From JABCPO02 sp052174015 (lineage in GTDB: Bacteria > Bacillota > Clostridia > TANB77 > CAG-508): 20,552 nt of DNA. The notes beneath the pieces were generated by a model that was given only the letters and a program-made list of their open reading frames with translations, did not search any database and was not told the origin of the DNA. The stretch lies in assembly GCA_052174015.1 (NCBI GenBank), contig JBQMXM010000016.1, positions 1 to 20,552 of the forward strand, written 5' to 3'. Below, piece by piece: positions 1 through 7,277 of this stretch (position 1 is its first letter; each line of letters opens with the position of its first letter). A program made the position numbers and the translations under genes.

Positions 1-292
1 GTGTGTGTTTTGTTATCCATTTTTTTAATGCTATTTGTACCCAGAATCCATAAATTCCAAAAGTAATAATAGTTAATAATAACCATTTTATCCAATTTCC
101 AAATAATTGCATTCCTGTACCATCAAATTCTAATCTTTTACCTTCTATTACTGTATGTTTTGCTTCCCATTCATAAATCATACATAAAGCCCAAGGAAAT
201 CCTAATCCTAGAGTAAATAATGTAATTATACATCCTACAATTTTCCAAACTATTAATTCTAATAATCCACCATCAAAATATGAGTCTTCCAT
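1..292 (-). CDS. DUF898-like small membrane protein (C-terminus off the window)
   Basis: The gene starts at ATG 292 and still reads open at base 1, giving 97 complete codons with the 3' end missing. A textbook ribosome binding site AAAGGAG (301-307) sits 8 bases upstream. The visible protein has two hydrophobic stretches, roughly residues 13-37 and 64-88, in repeated units of the form hydrophobic span, T-x-G, Trp-rich end, then a basic K/W-x-x-K-H-T stretch (for example LFTLGLGFPW and IITFGIYGFW). The short linker carries V-I-E-G-K-R-L-E-F-D-G. This repeated pattern fits the DUF898/YjgN-like family of small Firmicute membrane proteins, which have no established biochemical role. It has its own promoter and lies beyond a terminator, so it is probably transcribed apart from the SIMPL gene. 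The family call rests on pattern recognition alone. Confidence 0.7.
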   Translation of the reverse strand, partial: MEDSYFDGGLLELIVWKIVGCIITLFTLGLGFPWALCMIYEWEAKHTVIEGKRLEFDGTGMQLFGNWIKWLLLTIITFGIYGFWVQIALKKWITKHT

Positions 293-334
293 TTTAATTT
301 CTCCTTTTATATAAGTATTGTTATTTATATAAAA

Positions 335-363
335 ATTTTATATTATTAGTAATACTTTGTCAA
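335..363 (-). promoter_or_regulatory. Sigma-A type promoter of the DUF898-like gene
   Basis: Read on the minus strand, a perfect -35 TTGACA (358-363) is followed after exactly 17 bases by TAAAAT (335-340), one mismatch from the -10 consensus. Transcription would start near 328, leaving a leader of about 35 bases with the AAAGGAG ribosome binding site. It is the best promoter match in the window and sits just downstream of the terminator at 388-424. Confidence 0.75.
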
Positions 364-387
364 TTTTTGTTTCAGATTTTTAATATA

Positions 388-424
388 TAAAAAGATAAAC
401 TCACTAAAATATGAGTCTATCCTT
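388..424 (-). terminator. Rho-independent terminator after the SIMPL gene
   Basis: The inverted repeat GATAGACTCA / TGAGTTTATC (arms 412-421 and 394-403, 9 of 10 pairing or better with G-U, 8-base loop) is followed on the minus strand by TTTTTA. There is no T-run after the hairpin on the plus strand, so it acts on minus-strand transcripts. It lies about 125 bases after the SIMPL stop codon. Confidence 0.75.
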
Positions 425-548
425 AAATAATACTAACTAAATTATTTTATTTCTCATTGATTACATCATTATTATTGCTTATGAACAAGGTTATAAATAT
501 GTAAATTAATAAGCTAATTATCTACACTCTAAAGACTTATTTTCTATT

Positions 549-1229
549 TTAGTTTGCAATCCATAAACAGTATAATGTTTCTGTAATTTCTACATCTTCT
601 GGTGTAAATATTGTTTGCATTGTTTCTTGCACTTTCATATCAAATCCTGCACCATATATTGACTGTTCATCTTGCATATACACATCATTACTATTTAATA
701 AACTTCTTGATATAACTTTTTCTTCAAATGGTCTAAAGTCTGTTTTTACACATTCTTTTAATTCTTTTCCAGCAGCTCTCGCAATTGTTTCCGCTTTATC
801 TTTTGCTTGATTATATGCTTCTACAAGAACTTCATTTTTACATTTTTTAATATCCTTAACATTAAATACTAAACGATATTTAGGAGAGTTTTCTAGTTTA
901 CTTACATTAGCCATAAATTCAGCAATAGTATTCATTGAATAATCAAATTTAATAATTGCTTCTTGGGCATAAGCATATCCTAAATTCAAATATCTTTTTT
1001 TATCATAATCATATTGGCTTTCTTCATATACTCTAAAACTTCTTGTTTTCATAATTTCTTTATTAAAATTCATTTTTTCTAGTACATCTTTTATAAAGAT
1101 TTCAACATCTTTTGTTCCTCTTTCTAATGCACTATCATAAGAATCAGCTATTGTATAAAAAGCAATATCAATTTCAACTTCATCTGGAGTATATAATTTT
1201 TTTCCAACTCCTTCTACAATTATATCCAT
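549..1229 (-). CDS. SIMPL-domain (DUF541) protein, cytoplasmic form
   Basis: About 226 residues matching the SIMPL/YggE (DUF541) fold. It has an N-terminal V-x-G-x-G-K-x-x-x-x-P-D strand, a central G-Y-A-Y-A-Q-E-A segment and the helix A-Y-N-Q-A-K-D-K-A-E-T-I-A-R-A-A-G-K near residues 138-155, which is the family's most recognisable part. Many relatives are exported, but here no signal peptide or membrane span is visible, so it is probably cytosolic. Two ATGs compete for the start. The AAAGGAG at 1238-1244 is only 2 bases from the first (1235) but 8 from the second (1229), so I chose 1229 (MDIIVEG). Members have been linked to stress tolerance, but the biochemical role is unknown. It follows the HNH nuclease after about 100 bases with its own likely -10 box and need not belong to the defence cluster. 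Confidence 0.8.
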   Translation of the reverse strand: MDIIVEGVGKKLYTPDEVEIDIAFYTIADSYDSALERGTKDVEIFIKDVLEKMNFNKEIMKTRSFRVYEESQYDYDKKRYLNLGYAYAQEAIIKFDYSMNTIAEFMANVSKLENSPKYRLVFNVKDIKKCKNEVLVEAYNQAKDKAETIARAAGKELKECVKTDFRPFEEKVISRSLLNSNDVYMQDEQSIYGAGFDMKVQETMQTIFTPEDVEITETLYCLWIAN

Positions 1230-1262
1230 AATCATTTCTCCTTTATTTTTTATTTTAAATAC

Positions 1263-1268
1263 ATTATA
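1263..1268 (-). promoter_or_regulatory. Possible -10 box of the SIMPL gene
   Basis: A perfect TATAAT is present on the minus strand about 35 bases upstream of the SIMPL start codon, in the gap after the HNH gene. The -35 position 17 bases further up (ATAGAT) is poor, so only the -10 element is well supported. Confidence 0.4.
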
Positions 1269-1331
1269 CTTGACTAAGATTTGGTATCTATTTGTATATA
1301 AGTTTTGTATAATTTTTATAAAACTATTTAA

Positions 1332-2120
1332 CTATAAGTTATTTTTTTGTCTTTCCTTTAGTAAGACATCTATCATTTCATCTTGAATATCCTTTGGTGA
1401 TTTCAATAATATTTCTGGATTATTAATAGCAATAACTCTACCATTTTCATTAAACCTAAAATAATCTAAATATGTTTGATTGCAATATTCACACTGCGGA
1501 ATTGTATTATCTAATGTTAAATCTTTTCTTGGATCCATATGTCCTTGTTGTAATTTAACTTTTTTTCCTGTTCTCCAATCCATTTTTTCTTCTTCTACAC
1601 CACATGTTGCACATCTATTATCATATACATATTTCAATTCAATAAAATTTTTAGCTGAATTTCTGTTAGCTCTTTTAAAAGCCATTTTAATTGATTTTGG
1701 ATTAGGTATTTCGATTGATACTAAATAATTATACCCCGAAGGAACAATTTCTTCAGTATCTGGAACCCTCGCTCCTTTGTTTAAGATATACCAATAATAT
1801 TGTGTTCCTAAATGTCTTACTTGCTGATCTAATCCTGCATTTGGTTTATGCATTCTCACAAATTCTGATACTAAATCTTTATGCACAAAACAATTTTTAT
1901 ATTTATATAGAAAAATTATTTGCAATTCTTTATCATTCATATTTTTTATATCAGATTTAGAAATTTTAATATCTTGAAATGATTCTTTCCATAATGGTTT
2001 CACACCATAAACCTTTAAGTTATTAATAAAAGTATTTATTAATTTATAATGAATTTCTATAATTTCTTGATCAGAAATATAAGATGATGTGTTATTTTTA
2101 TTTATTTTTTTTATTCCCAT
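1332..2120 (-). CDS. HNH-family Type II restriction endonuclease (putative)
   Basis: 262 residues. The C-terminal third is a zinc-bound HNH (beta-beta-alpha metal) nuclease module: Cys170-x-x-Cys173 and Cys210-x-x-Cys213 would bind the structural zinc, with His194 in G-H-M-D-P, Asn205 in L-D-N-T-I-P and Asn214 giving the H-N-N signature. The N-terminal 165 residues show no known motif and probably hold the DNA-recognition part. The gene begins 6 bases after the stop of a 5-methylcytosine methyltransferase. Its ribosome binding site GGAGG (2132-2136) lies at the end of that gene, so the two are made from one message, methyltransferase first. Nuclease plus methyltransferase in this order is a typical Type II restriction-modification pair; the nuclease would cut unmethylated incoming DNA. 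The target sequence cannot be read from the protein. A solitary homing-type HNH nuclease is less likely given the partner. Confidence 0.8.
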   Translation of the reverse strand: MGIKKINKNNTSSYISDQEIIEIHYKLINTFINNLKVYGVKPLWKESFQDIKISKSDIKNMNDKELQIIFLYKYKNCFVHKDLVSEFVRMHKPNAGLDQQVRHLGTQYYWYILNKGARVPDTEEIVPSGYNYLVSIEIPNPKSIKMAFKRANRNSAKNFIELKYVYDNRCATCGVEEEKMDWRTGKKVKLQQGHMDPRKDLTLDNTIPQCEYCNQTYLDYFRFNENGRVIAINNPEILLKSPKDIQDEMIDVLLKERQKNNL

Positions 2121-2126
2121 ATTAGA

Positions 2127-3173
2127 TTAAACCTCCTCTTCAGGATAATATTTAAAAATCCAACTAATAACATCTGCTGTCCATGCATTTCCAATCATTT
2201 TATATCTTTGAGTATCACTTACACCTTCAGTATAATTATCTGGTAAATTTTGCAATCTTTCACATTCGACTGGAGTTAGTTTTCTTAAAATATATTTTCC
2301 ATCTTCTAATTTTGTATTATAAATATTATCATTGTAATTAATTTTTCCATTTTGAACTTCATATTTACCATCAACATCGTCCTTTACAAATATTGTAGTA
2401 GCACAGGATGATGTTACCATACTCCCTAAAGATAAAGTTGGAGATTTATCTGTAATTTTCTTTGAATTATAAGCATTAAACATATTTGGAATATAACCAT
2501 ATTTTTTTTGTAATTTTGGTAGTGATCTTTGAACTGTTAAAGCATTCCCAATATTTTCATATTTTTCTTCTTCATTAAGAATAGATTCTAGTAAAATATT
2601 ACAATCCTTAGGATGACCTTTAACAGGTAAGTTAGTCCAATATAATCTTTTTCTATTTTGTGCTGATAATAATGATGAATTAATTATTATAGGTTCAACA
2701 CCAAGAGCATTTGTAATAACTTTTTCCCATTTTTTAATCATATTTACATTTTCTAATAAAAAATATTTTGGTTTTATATCTTTTAATAACCTAACATATT
2801 CCCAAAACAAGTATGAATATCCATTAAATTTAATACCTTTTTCTTTAGCTTCTATATAATCTTCCAAAGTTAATATATCTTTTTTTATTCCATTCTCTTC
2901 TATTGACATTCCATCCATGTATCCTATAAAAGAAAATGATTGACACGGACTACCTCCTATAAGAAAATCTATTTTTTCTTCTATCATTTCCTTATTTAAA
3001 TATCTAACATCTCCTAATTCAATAGTATCAGGATAATTTTTTTTAGCAATTTTTATAGCATATTCATTTATTTCACTAGCATAATACTTGTTGATTTTGA
3101 GATTTGCTTTTTTCATAGCCAATCTACCACATGAAATCCCATCAAATAATGATAATACATTTAATTTTTTCAT
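2127..3173 (-). CDS. DNA (cytosine-5) methyltransferase of a Type II restriction-modification system
   Basis: 348 residues from the chosen start. The C5-methyltransferase motifs appear in order: motif I LSLFDGISCGR (7-17, AdoMet binding), motif IV G-G-S-P-C-Q-S-F with catalytic Cys77, motif VI E-N-V (141-143), motif VIII QNRKRLYW (172-179), then, after a variable target-recognition stretch, motif IX R-K-L-T-P-V-E-C-E-R-L-Q (about 297-308) and motif X I-G-N-A-W (327-331). The F-D-G-I-S-C-G form of motif I is the variant common in phage-like and Firmicute enzymes. I placed the start at ATG 3173 because an AAAGGGG lies 9 bases upstream; a longer in-frame reading from 3209 would swallow this ribosome binding site. 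It would transfer a methyl group from S-adenosylmethionine to cytosine C5 and protect host sites from the downstream HNH nuclease. A remnant of a regulator gene overlaps its 5' end. Confidence 0.93.
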   Translation of the reverse strand: MKKLNVLSLFDGISCGRLAMKKANLKINKYYASEINEYAIKIAKKNYPDTIELGDVRYLNKEMIEEKIDFLIGGSPCQSFSFIGYMDGMSIEENGIKKDILTLEDYIEAKEKGIKFNGYSYLFWEYVRLLKDIKPKYFLLENVNMIKKWEKVITNALGVEPIIINSSLLSAQNRKRLYWTNLPVKGHPKDCNILLESILNEEEKYENIGNALTVQRSLPKLQKKYGYIPNMFNAYNSKKITDKSPTLSLGSMVTSSCATTIFVKDDVDGKYEVQNGKINYNDNIYNTKLEDGKYILRKLTPVECERLQNLPDNYTEGVSDTQRYKMIGNAWTADVISWIFKYYPEEEV

Positions 3174-3273
3174 ATAATTTATCCCCTTTCTGATAATTGA
3201 CAATATCATCTATATTACAATTTAATACTTTATATATTTTAACTAATATTTTTATCTGTACCACTTCATTTTT
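3142..3273 (-). pseudogene. C-terminal remnant of an XRE/Cro-CI type regulator
   Basis: In the +1 frame relative to the methyltransferase, a stretch of 43 codons between a TGA (3274-3276) and a TGA (3142-3144) reads KNEVVQIKILVK, then IYKVLNCNIDDIVNYQKGD. This is the classic last third of small XRE-type helix-turn-helix regulators, whose usual ending resembles S-K-N-E-x-V-x-x-x-x-L-V-K-I-C-K-x-L-N-C-x-I-x-D-I-x-E-Y. No usable start codon with a ribosome binding site opens this frame, and I find no N-terminal half in any frame up to the terminator at 3311-3340. It therefore looks like a 5'-deleted gene. It overlaps the ribosome binding site and first 32 bases of the methyltransferase, as a translationally coupled controller gene would. 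Confidence 0.6.
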
Positions 3274-3300
3274 TCAAACATATCATTAATTATTTTATTT

Positions 3301-3309
3301 ATTATATCA
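3301..3309 (-). promoter_or_regulatory. Extended -10 promoter of the restriction-modification operon
   Basis: The minus strand carries TGATATAAT, a perfect extended -10 (TG-n-TATAAT), directly after the T-tract of the terminator at 3311-3340. No good -35 is visible, as is usual for extended -10 promoters. The predicted start near 3294 gives a leader of about 120 bases containing the XRE remnant. Confidence 0.5.
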
Positions 3310-3310
3310 T

Positions 3311-3340
3311 ATAAAAAGACAAGCTATATAGTTTGTCTTA
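3311..3340 (-). terminator. Rho-independent terminator after the AbiTii / 57-aa unit
   Basis: Arms AAGACAAAC (minus strand, 3331-3339) and GCTTGTCTT (3316-3324) pair with at most one G-U, enclose a 6-base TATATA loop and are followed by TTTTTAT on the minus strand. It closes the defence unit encoded at 3483-4323 and separates it from the restriction-modification operon. Confidence 0.75.
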
Positions 3341-3482
3341 AATTTATTAATAATATATTATTTGAAGAATAAAGAATAAAATATTCAAACTTGGATTGTA
3401 GGATTATTTATAAAACTTTATTAAATCCTTCTATTTTCAGTTTTTCTTCTAGATTAGGATTTTTAATCTTTTAACTTTATTA
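3341..3482 (-). other. Non-coding spacer between the 57-aa gene and its terminator
   Basis: 142 bases, presumably the 3' untranslated part of the AbiTii unit. Two weak AT-rich inverted repeats can be drawn: AAATCCT (3423-3429) with AGGATTT (3456-3462), and TTTGAA with TTCAAA (about 3361-3388). Neither is followed by a convincing T-run. I see no gene, promoter or repeat family in it. Confidence 0.4.
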
Positions 3483-3656
3483 TTATTTATTCCAACCAAA
3501 TCTGTATACAAAAAATGCAACAATTAAACCTACTAATAGTCCTATTAACACTTCTATAAATATTTTAAATAGTTTGTTTTCTTCTTTTTTTCTTTGATTA
3601 TTGCTACCTATTATTGATTTATTTATTTTATTATTATCTCCTATATTAATTCTCAT
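3483..3656 (-). CDS. 57-aa single-span membrane protein, partner of the AbiTii-domain protein
   Basis: A small gene too short for usual ORF cut-offs. It starts at ATG 3656, inside the last codons of the AbiTii gene (11-base overlap), and ends with TAA at 3483. The leader upstream of its ATG (TAGGTAATAAAA) has only a weak ribosome binding site, so translation is probably coupled to the gene before it. The protein has three parts: residues 5-20 IGDNNKINKSIIGSNN, a charged linker Q-R-K-K-E-E-N-K, and one strong membrane span at about 30-50 ending Y-R-F-G-W-N-K. The N-terminal motif repeats the C-terminal motif of the AbiTii protein (GNNNYIENSIVGNKN). I do not recognise a named family. Coupling, the shared motif and the terminator after it argue that it is a real gene and a membrane-anchored partner. 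Confidence 0.72.
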   Translation of the reverse strand: MRINIGDNNKINKSIIGSNNQRKKEENKLFKIFIEVLIGLLVGLIVAFFVYRFGWNK

Positions 3657-4323
3657 TTTTATTACCTACTATACTATTTTCAATATAATTATTATTTCCC
3701 ATTTCAACAGAATTATCATTATAAACAATCAAGCTTATTTCTTTAATAACTATATCTTTTTTTGAAGAATCTGAAAAATCTATATATAAACTATCTAAAT
3801 TTCCATAATTTCTTTCCAACACTTTAAATATTTCTATAAGTTTAGATTTAATCATTTCTAAAATATTATTATAAGTATATATACTCAATTTTCTATGTGC
3901 GCGAATAACATAACCCTTAATTGCTTTATATTTATTAACTAAAAGGGGATTTACCTCTAAAACTAATGAGTGACTTTCTGTTTCTTGTTCTGCTTTTGAT
4001 ATCTGTATTATTGTAGAAACAGGCTCTATAATATCAAACTTTGTAAAAAACTCTAATGATTTTAAATCTGAAATAGGAATATTAACATTTTTATATATGC
4101 AATATCCTACTTGTAAATCTCCTTCTAAGGTTGTGGTAGCTCTTCTATAGTTAGGAAGAGCATCCCCATTTTTATATCCATTTATTTCACTATTTACCCA
4201 TTTTTTTATTTCTTTCTCATCAATATCTTCTAACATTAAATCTAAACTTTGCATCGCTTGCGAAACATTGATATTATCCATAATTAATTCTTTTATGATT
4301 TTACTTCGATTCTTCTTTTGCAT
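3646..4323 (-). CDS. AbiTii-domain protein (abortive-infection-like)
   Basis: 225 residues. Residues 10-60 match the AbiTii domain: a helical start, then W-V-N-S-E-I-N-G-Y (42-50) and L-P-N-Y-R (56-60), the most conserved features of that domain, followed by a beta-rich segment and a helix at about 141-170. The domain is named for one component of the lactococcal AbiT phage-exclusion system, which I recall being reported as a two-gene system (AbiTi and AbiTii); the biochemical activity is unknown to me. The last 18 residues are an asparagine-rich tail, GNNNYIENSIVG, echoed at the start of the next gene. The start at ATG 4323 is backed by AAAAGGAG 6 bases upstream. It follows secA by 83 bases with no terminator seen between, so read-through from secA is possible. 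The family assignment is firm for the N-terminal domain; a role in phage defence is inferred from the family and the adjacent restriction-modification genes. Confidence 0.8.
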   Translation of the reverse strand: MQKKNRSKIIKELIMDNINVSQAMQSLDLMLEDIDEKEIKKWVNSEINGYKNGDALPNYRRATTTLEGDLQVGYCIYKNVNIPISDLKSLEFFTKFDIIEPVSTIIQISKAEQETESHSLVLEVNPLLVNKYKAIKGYVIRAHRKLSIYTYNNILEMIKSKLIEIFKVLERNYGNLDSLYIDFSDSSKKDIVIKEISLIVYNDNSVEMGNNNYIENSIVGNKNEN

Positions 4324-4393
4324 ACTAATCTCCTTTTAGTATAACCATATTTTTAAACTTTCTTTTTCTTTGTTATATAAATTCTTTCTAGCT

Positions 4394-4422
4394 ATTATAA
4401 ATACTACTATTTCCCACAACAA
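4394..4422 (-). promoter_or_regulatory. Weak candidate promoter for the AbiTii unit
   Basis: On the minus strand TTGTTG (4417-4422), inside the last codons of secA, lies 17 bases upstream of a perfect TATAAT (4394-4399). The -35 matches only half of the consensus. It would place the start of the message in the secA-AbiTii gap. Confidence 0.3.
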
Positions 4423-7244
4423 TTCTTGTATTTCTTACCACTACCACATGGACACTTATCATTTCTTCCAACCTTTATTTCACTATTTACTATTGGTGTA
4501 TGTTTTTCTGTTTTTGCTTTTGGTGGGTTGTTGTCTATCTTAACATTTTCTGGTATTCCATGTTTTGTTTCAGTTATTTCAACTGTAGTTGTTCTTTCTG
4601 CTTTTTCTTCTTTATATACATGCATAATTAATTTTACTACATCTAATTTAATTTCTGTAATCATTTCATCAAATATTTTAGAACCTTCTACTCTGTATTG
4701 AACAACTGGATCTTTTTGTGCATATCCTCTAAGACCAATACCATTTTTTAAGTCTTCCATATTATCTAAGTGTTCCATCCACTTATCATCAACTATTTTT
4801 AATAATATTACTCTTTCTAATTCTGAGAATTCTTCTCCTATTTGTTCTTTTTTTGCTTCTAATAGTTCTAATGTTTTATCAGTTAATTGTTGTATTAATA
4901 CATCTATATCTATTATTTGCTTATTTTTGTTTTTCTTAGATTTAGCATCTGATTCTGTTATATTTTCTTTTACAAGTTTTGCTTTTTCTTCAATATATCT
5001 TTCTAATTCTGGTACTGTATCTATTGTTAGATAGTTAATTAATTCTTGTTTAAATACTTCTACATTTAATTCATTTTCTAACATTTCTTGTTGATATGTA
5101 TATACTATTTCAAGTACTGTATCTTCACACATTTTAATAATATATGGATGAATATCTTCTCCGTCTAATACTGATTGTCTTTGTTCATATATTTTTTCTC
5201 TTTGTGCATTCATAACATCATCATAATTTAATGTTCTTTTTCTTGAGTCAAAGTTAATTCCTTCTACTCTTTTTTGTGCATTTTCAAGTGATGAAGCTAT
5301 TATTCTTGATTGTATAGGCATATTTTCATCTGCACCTAGTTTTCCATATACTCTTGAAACCATTTCTCCACCAAAGATTTTCATTAGGTTATCTTCTAGT
5401 GATAGGAAGAATATAGATTCTCCTGGATCTCCTTGTCTTCCTGATCTTCCTCTTAACTGATTATCAATTCTTCTTGAATCATGTCTTTCAGTTCCAATTA
5501 TTTTTAAACCACCGGCTTCTATTACTTTTTCTTTTTCTGATTCTATTGCTTTTTTGTATTTTTCATTAAATTCTTTAAATTCTTTTCTTAATTCTAAAAT
5601 ATATTCATCTTCTGTGTCATAATATGCTGTTGCTTCTTGAATTTCTGCTTCTGTACGACCATTTCTTTTCATGTCTTCAATTGCTAAAAATTCACTATTT
5701 CCACCAAGCATAATGTCTGTTCCACGACCTGCCATATTTGTTGCAATTGTTATTGCTCCATATTTACCAGCTTGTGCTACTATTTCTGCTTCTTTTTCAT
5801 GATTTTTTGCATTTAAAACTTCATGTTTTAGCCCTTCTTTTTTAAGCATCTTACTTATTTTTTCTGAATTTTCAATTGATACTGTACCTACTAATACTGG
5901 TTGTCCTTTTTCATGTGCTTCTTTTATTTCTTCTAATATTGCATTAAATTTTGCATCTTCAGTTTTGTATATTGTATCTGTTTTATCAATTCTTGCTATT
6001 GGTAAGTTTGTTGGTACTTCTACTACATCAAGATTATATATTTCTTTAAATTCTTTATCTTCTGTCATTGCTGTACCTGTCATACCAGATAATTTTTCAT
6101 AGATTCTAAAGAAATTTTGGAATGTTATTGTTGCAAGTGTCTTTGATTCGTCAGCAATTTTAACCCCTTCTTTTGCTTCTATCGCTTGATGTAATCCGTT
6201 TGAATATCTTCTACCTTCCATAATACGCCCAGTAAATTCGTCAACTATTAATACTTCTCCATCTTTTACTATATATTCAATATCTTTTCTCATTATACCA
6301 TGTGCTTGTAATGCTTGATTAATATTATGTACAATATCAGAGTTTTCTAATTCATTTAAGTTTTCAAGTCCAAAATATGCTTCTGCTTTTTTTGCACCTT
6401 TTTCTGTAAGTGTTGCTGCTTTTGATTTTAAATCTACTACATAATCATAGTTTTCTATTTCTTCTACTTGTTCTTTATCTTTAGCATCTTCTTGTATAAC
6501 TTCTTTTTTTACTAATGTTAATACAAAATTATTAGCTTTTTCATAAAGATCTGTTGATTTTGTACTTCTTCCAGATATGATTAATGGTGTTCTTGATTCA
6601 TCTATTAATATTGAATCAATTTCATCAATGATTGCATAGTTTAATTTTTTTTGCACCATATCTTCCTTGTATATTACCATGTTATCTCTTAAATAATCAA
6701 AACCTAATTCATTATTTGTTGTATACATTATATCACAAGCATATTGTTTTCTTTTTTGTGCTGCTGTCATTTGATTTAAATTTAATCCAACAGTAAGTCC
6801 TAAAAATTTAAATATTTTACTCATCCATTCACTATCACGTTTTGCTAAGTATTCATTTACTGTGATAATATGAACTCCTTCTCCTGTTAATGCATTTAAA
6901 TATGCAGGTAATGTTTCTACTAATGTTTTACCTTCTCCTGTTCTCATTTCAGCAATTCTTCCTTGATGTAGGATTATTCCACCAATTAATTGAACATCAA
7001 AATGTCTAAGTCCTAATACTCTTTTTGAAGTTTCTCTAACTACTGCAAATGCTTCTGGTAAAATATCATCTAATGTTTTACCTTTATCTAATTCTGCTTT
7101 TAAAATTTCTGTTTGTCCTGCAAGTTCTTTGTCTTGCATTGCACTATATTTTGCTTCTAATTCATTTATTTTTTTTACTAATGGTTGTATTCTTTTTATC
7201 TCTCTATCACTATATGATTTAAATATTTTATTTACTATTTTCAT
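4407..7244 (-). CDS. secA: Preprotein translocase ATPase SecA
   Basis: 945 residues, full length for the family. SecA drives secretory preproteins through the SecYEG channel at the membrane by ATP hydrolysis. Seen directly: Walker A M-R-T-G-E-G-K-T (100-107), the Walker B/DEAD equivalent D-E-I-D (207-210) followed by the SecA signature S-I-L-I-D-E-S-R-T-P-L-I-I-S-G, the helicase part T-N-M-A-G-R-G-T-D-I and R-G-R-S-G-R-Q-G-D-P-G, the linker/scaffold helices, and a C-terminal zinc finger C-P-C-G-S-G-K-K-Y-K-N-C-C (Cys931, 933, 942, 943) that binds SecB or lipid in relatives. An insertion of about 30 acidic/lysine-rich residues lies near 245-275. The start ATG 7244 has AAAGGA 6-7 bases upstream. 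Its neighbours (glycosyltransferase-like proteins before, defence genes after) are not the usual prfB context. Confidence 0.99.
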   Translation of the reverse strand: MKIVNKIFKSYSDREIKRIQPLVKKINELEAKYSAMQDKELAGQTEILKAELDKGKTLDDILPEAFAVVRETSKRVLGLRHFDVQLIGGIILHQGRIAEMRTGEGKTLVETLPAYLNALTGEGVHIITVNEYLAKRDSEWMSKIFKFLGLTVGLNLNQMTAAQKRKQYACDIMYTTNNELGFDYLRDNMVIYKEDMVQKKLNYAIIDEIDSILIDESRTPLIISGRSTKSTDLYEKANNFVLTLVKKEVIQEDAKDKEQVEEIENYDYVVDLKSKAATLTEKGAKKAEAYFGLENLNELENSDIVHNINQALQAHGIMRKDIEYIVKDGEVLIVDEFTGRIMEGRRYSNGLHQAIEAKEGVKIADESKTLATITFQNFFRIYEKLSGMTGTAMTEDKEFKEIYNLDVVEVPTNLPIARIDKTDTIYKTEDAKFNAILEEIKEAHEKGQPVLVGTVSIENSEKISKMLKKEGLKHEVLNAKNHEKEAEIVAQAGKYGAITIATNMAGRGTDIMLGGNSEFLAIEDMKRNGRTEAEIQEATAYYDTEDEYILELRKEFKEFNEKYKKAIESEKEKVIEAGGLKIIGTERHDSRRIDNQLRGRSGRQGDPGESIFFLSLEDNLMKIFGGEMVSRVYGKLGADENMPIQSRIIASSLENAQKRVEGINFDSRKRTLNYDDVMNAQREKIYEQRQSVLDGEDIHPYIIKMCEDTVLEIVYTYQQEMLENELNVEVFKQELINYLTIDTVPELERYIEEKAKLVKENITESDAKSKKNKNKQIIDIDVLIQQLTDKTLELLEAKKEQIGEEFSELERVILLKIVDDKWMEHLDNMEDLKNGIGLRGYAQKDPVVQYRVEGSKIFDEMITEIKLDVVKLIMHVYKEEKAERTTTVEITETKHGIPENVKIDNNPPKAKTEKHTPIVNSEIKVGRNDKCPCGSGKKYKNCCGK

Positions 7245-7277
7245 TTCTCATCCTTTCAACAAAACTAACTATTAACT

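Noticed and set aside
2127..3209. Longer methyltransferase starting at 3209
   Set aside because: The extra 12 codons run through the AAAGGGG that is well placed for the ATG at 3173, and motif I follows at the normal distance from the shorter start.
3408..3470. Orphan 20-codon minus-strand stretch reading K-N-P-N-L-E-E-K-L-K-I-E-G-F, possibly a gene fragment
   Set aside because: It is bounded by stops, has no start codon, is very short, and such runs are common by chance in this base composition.
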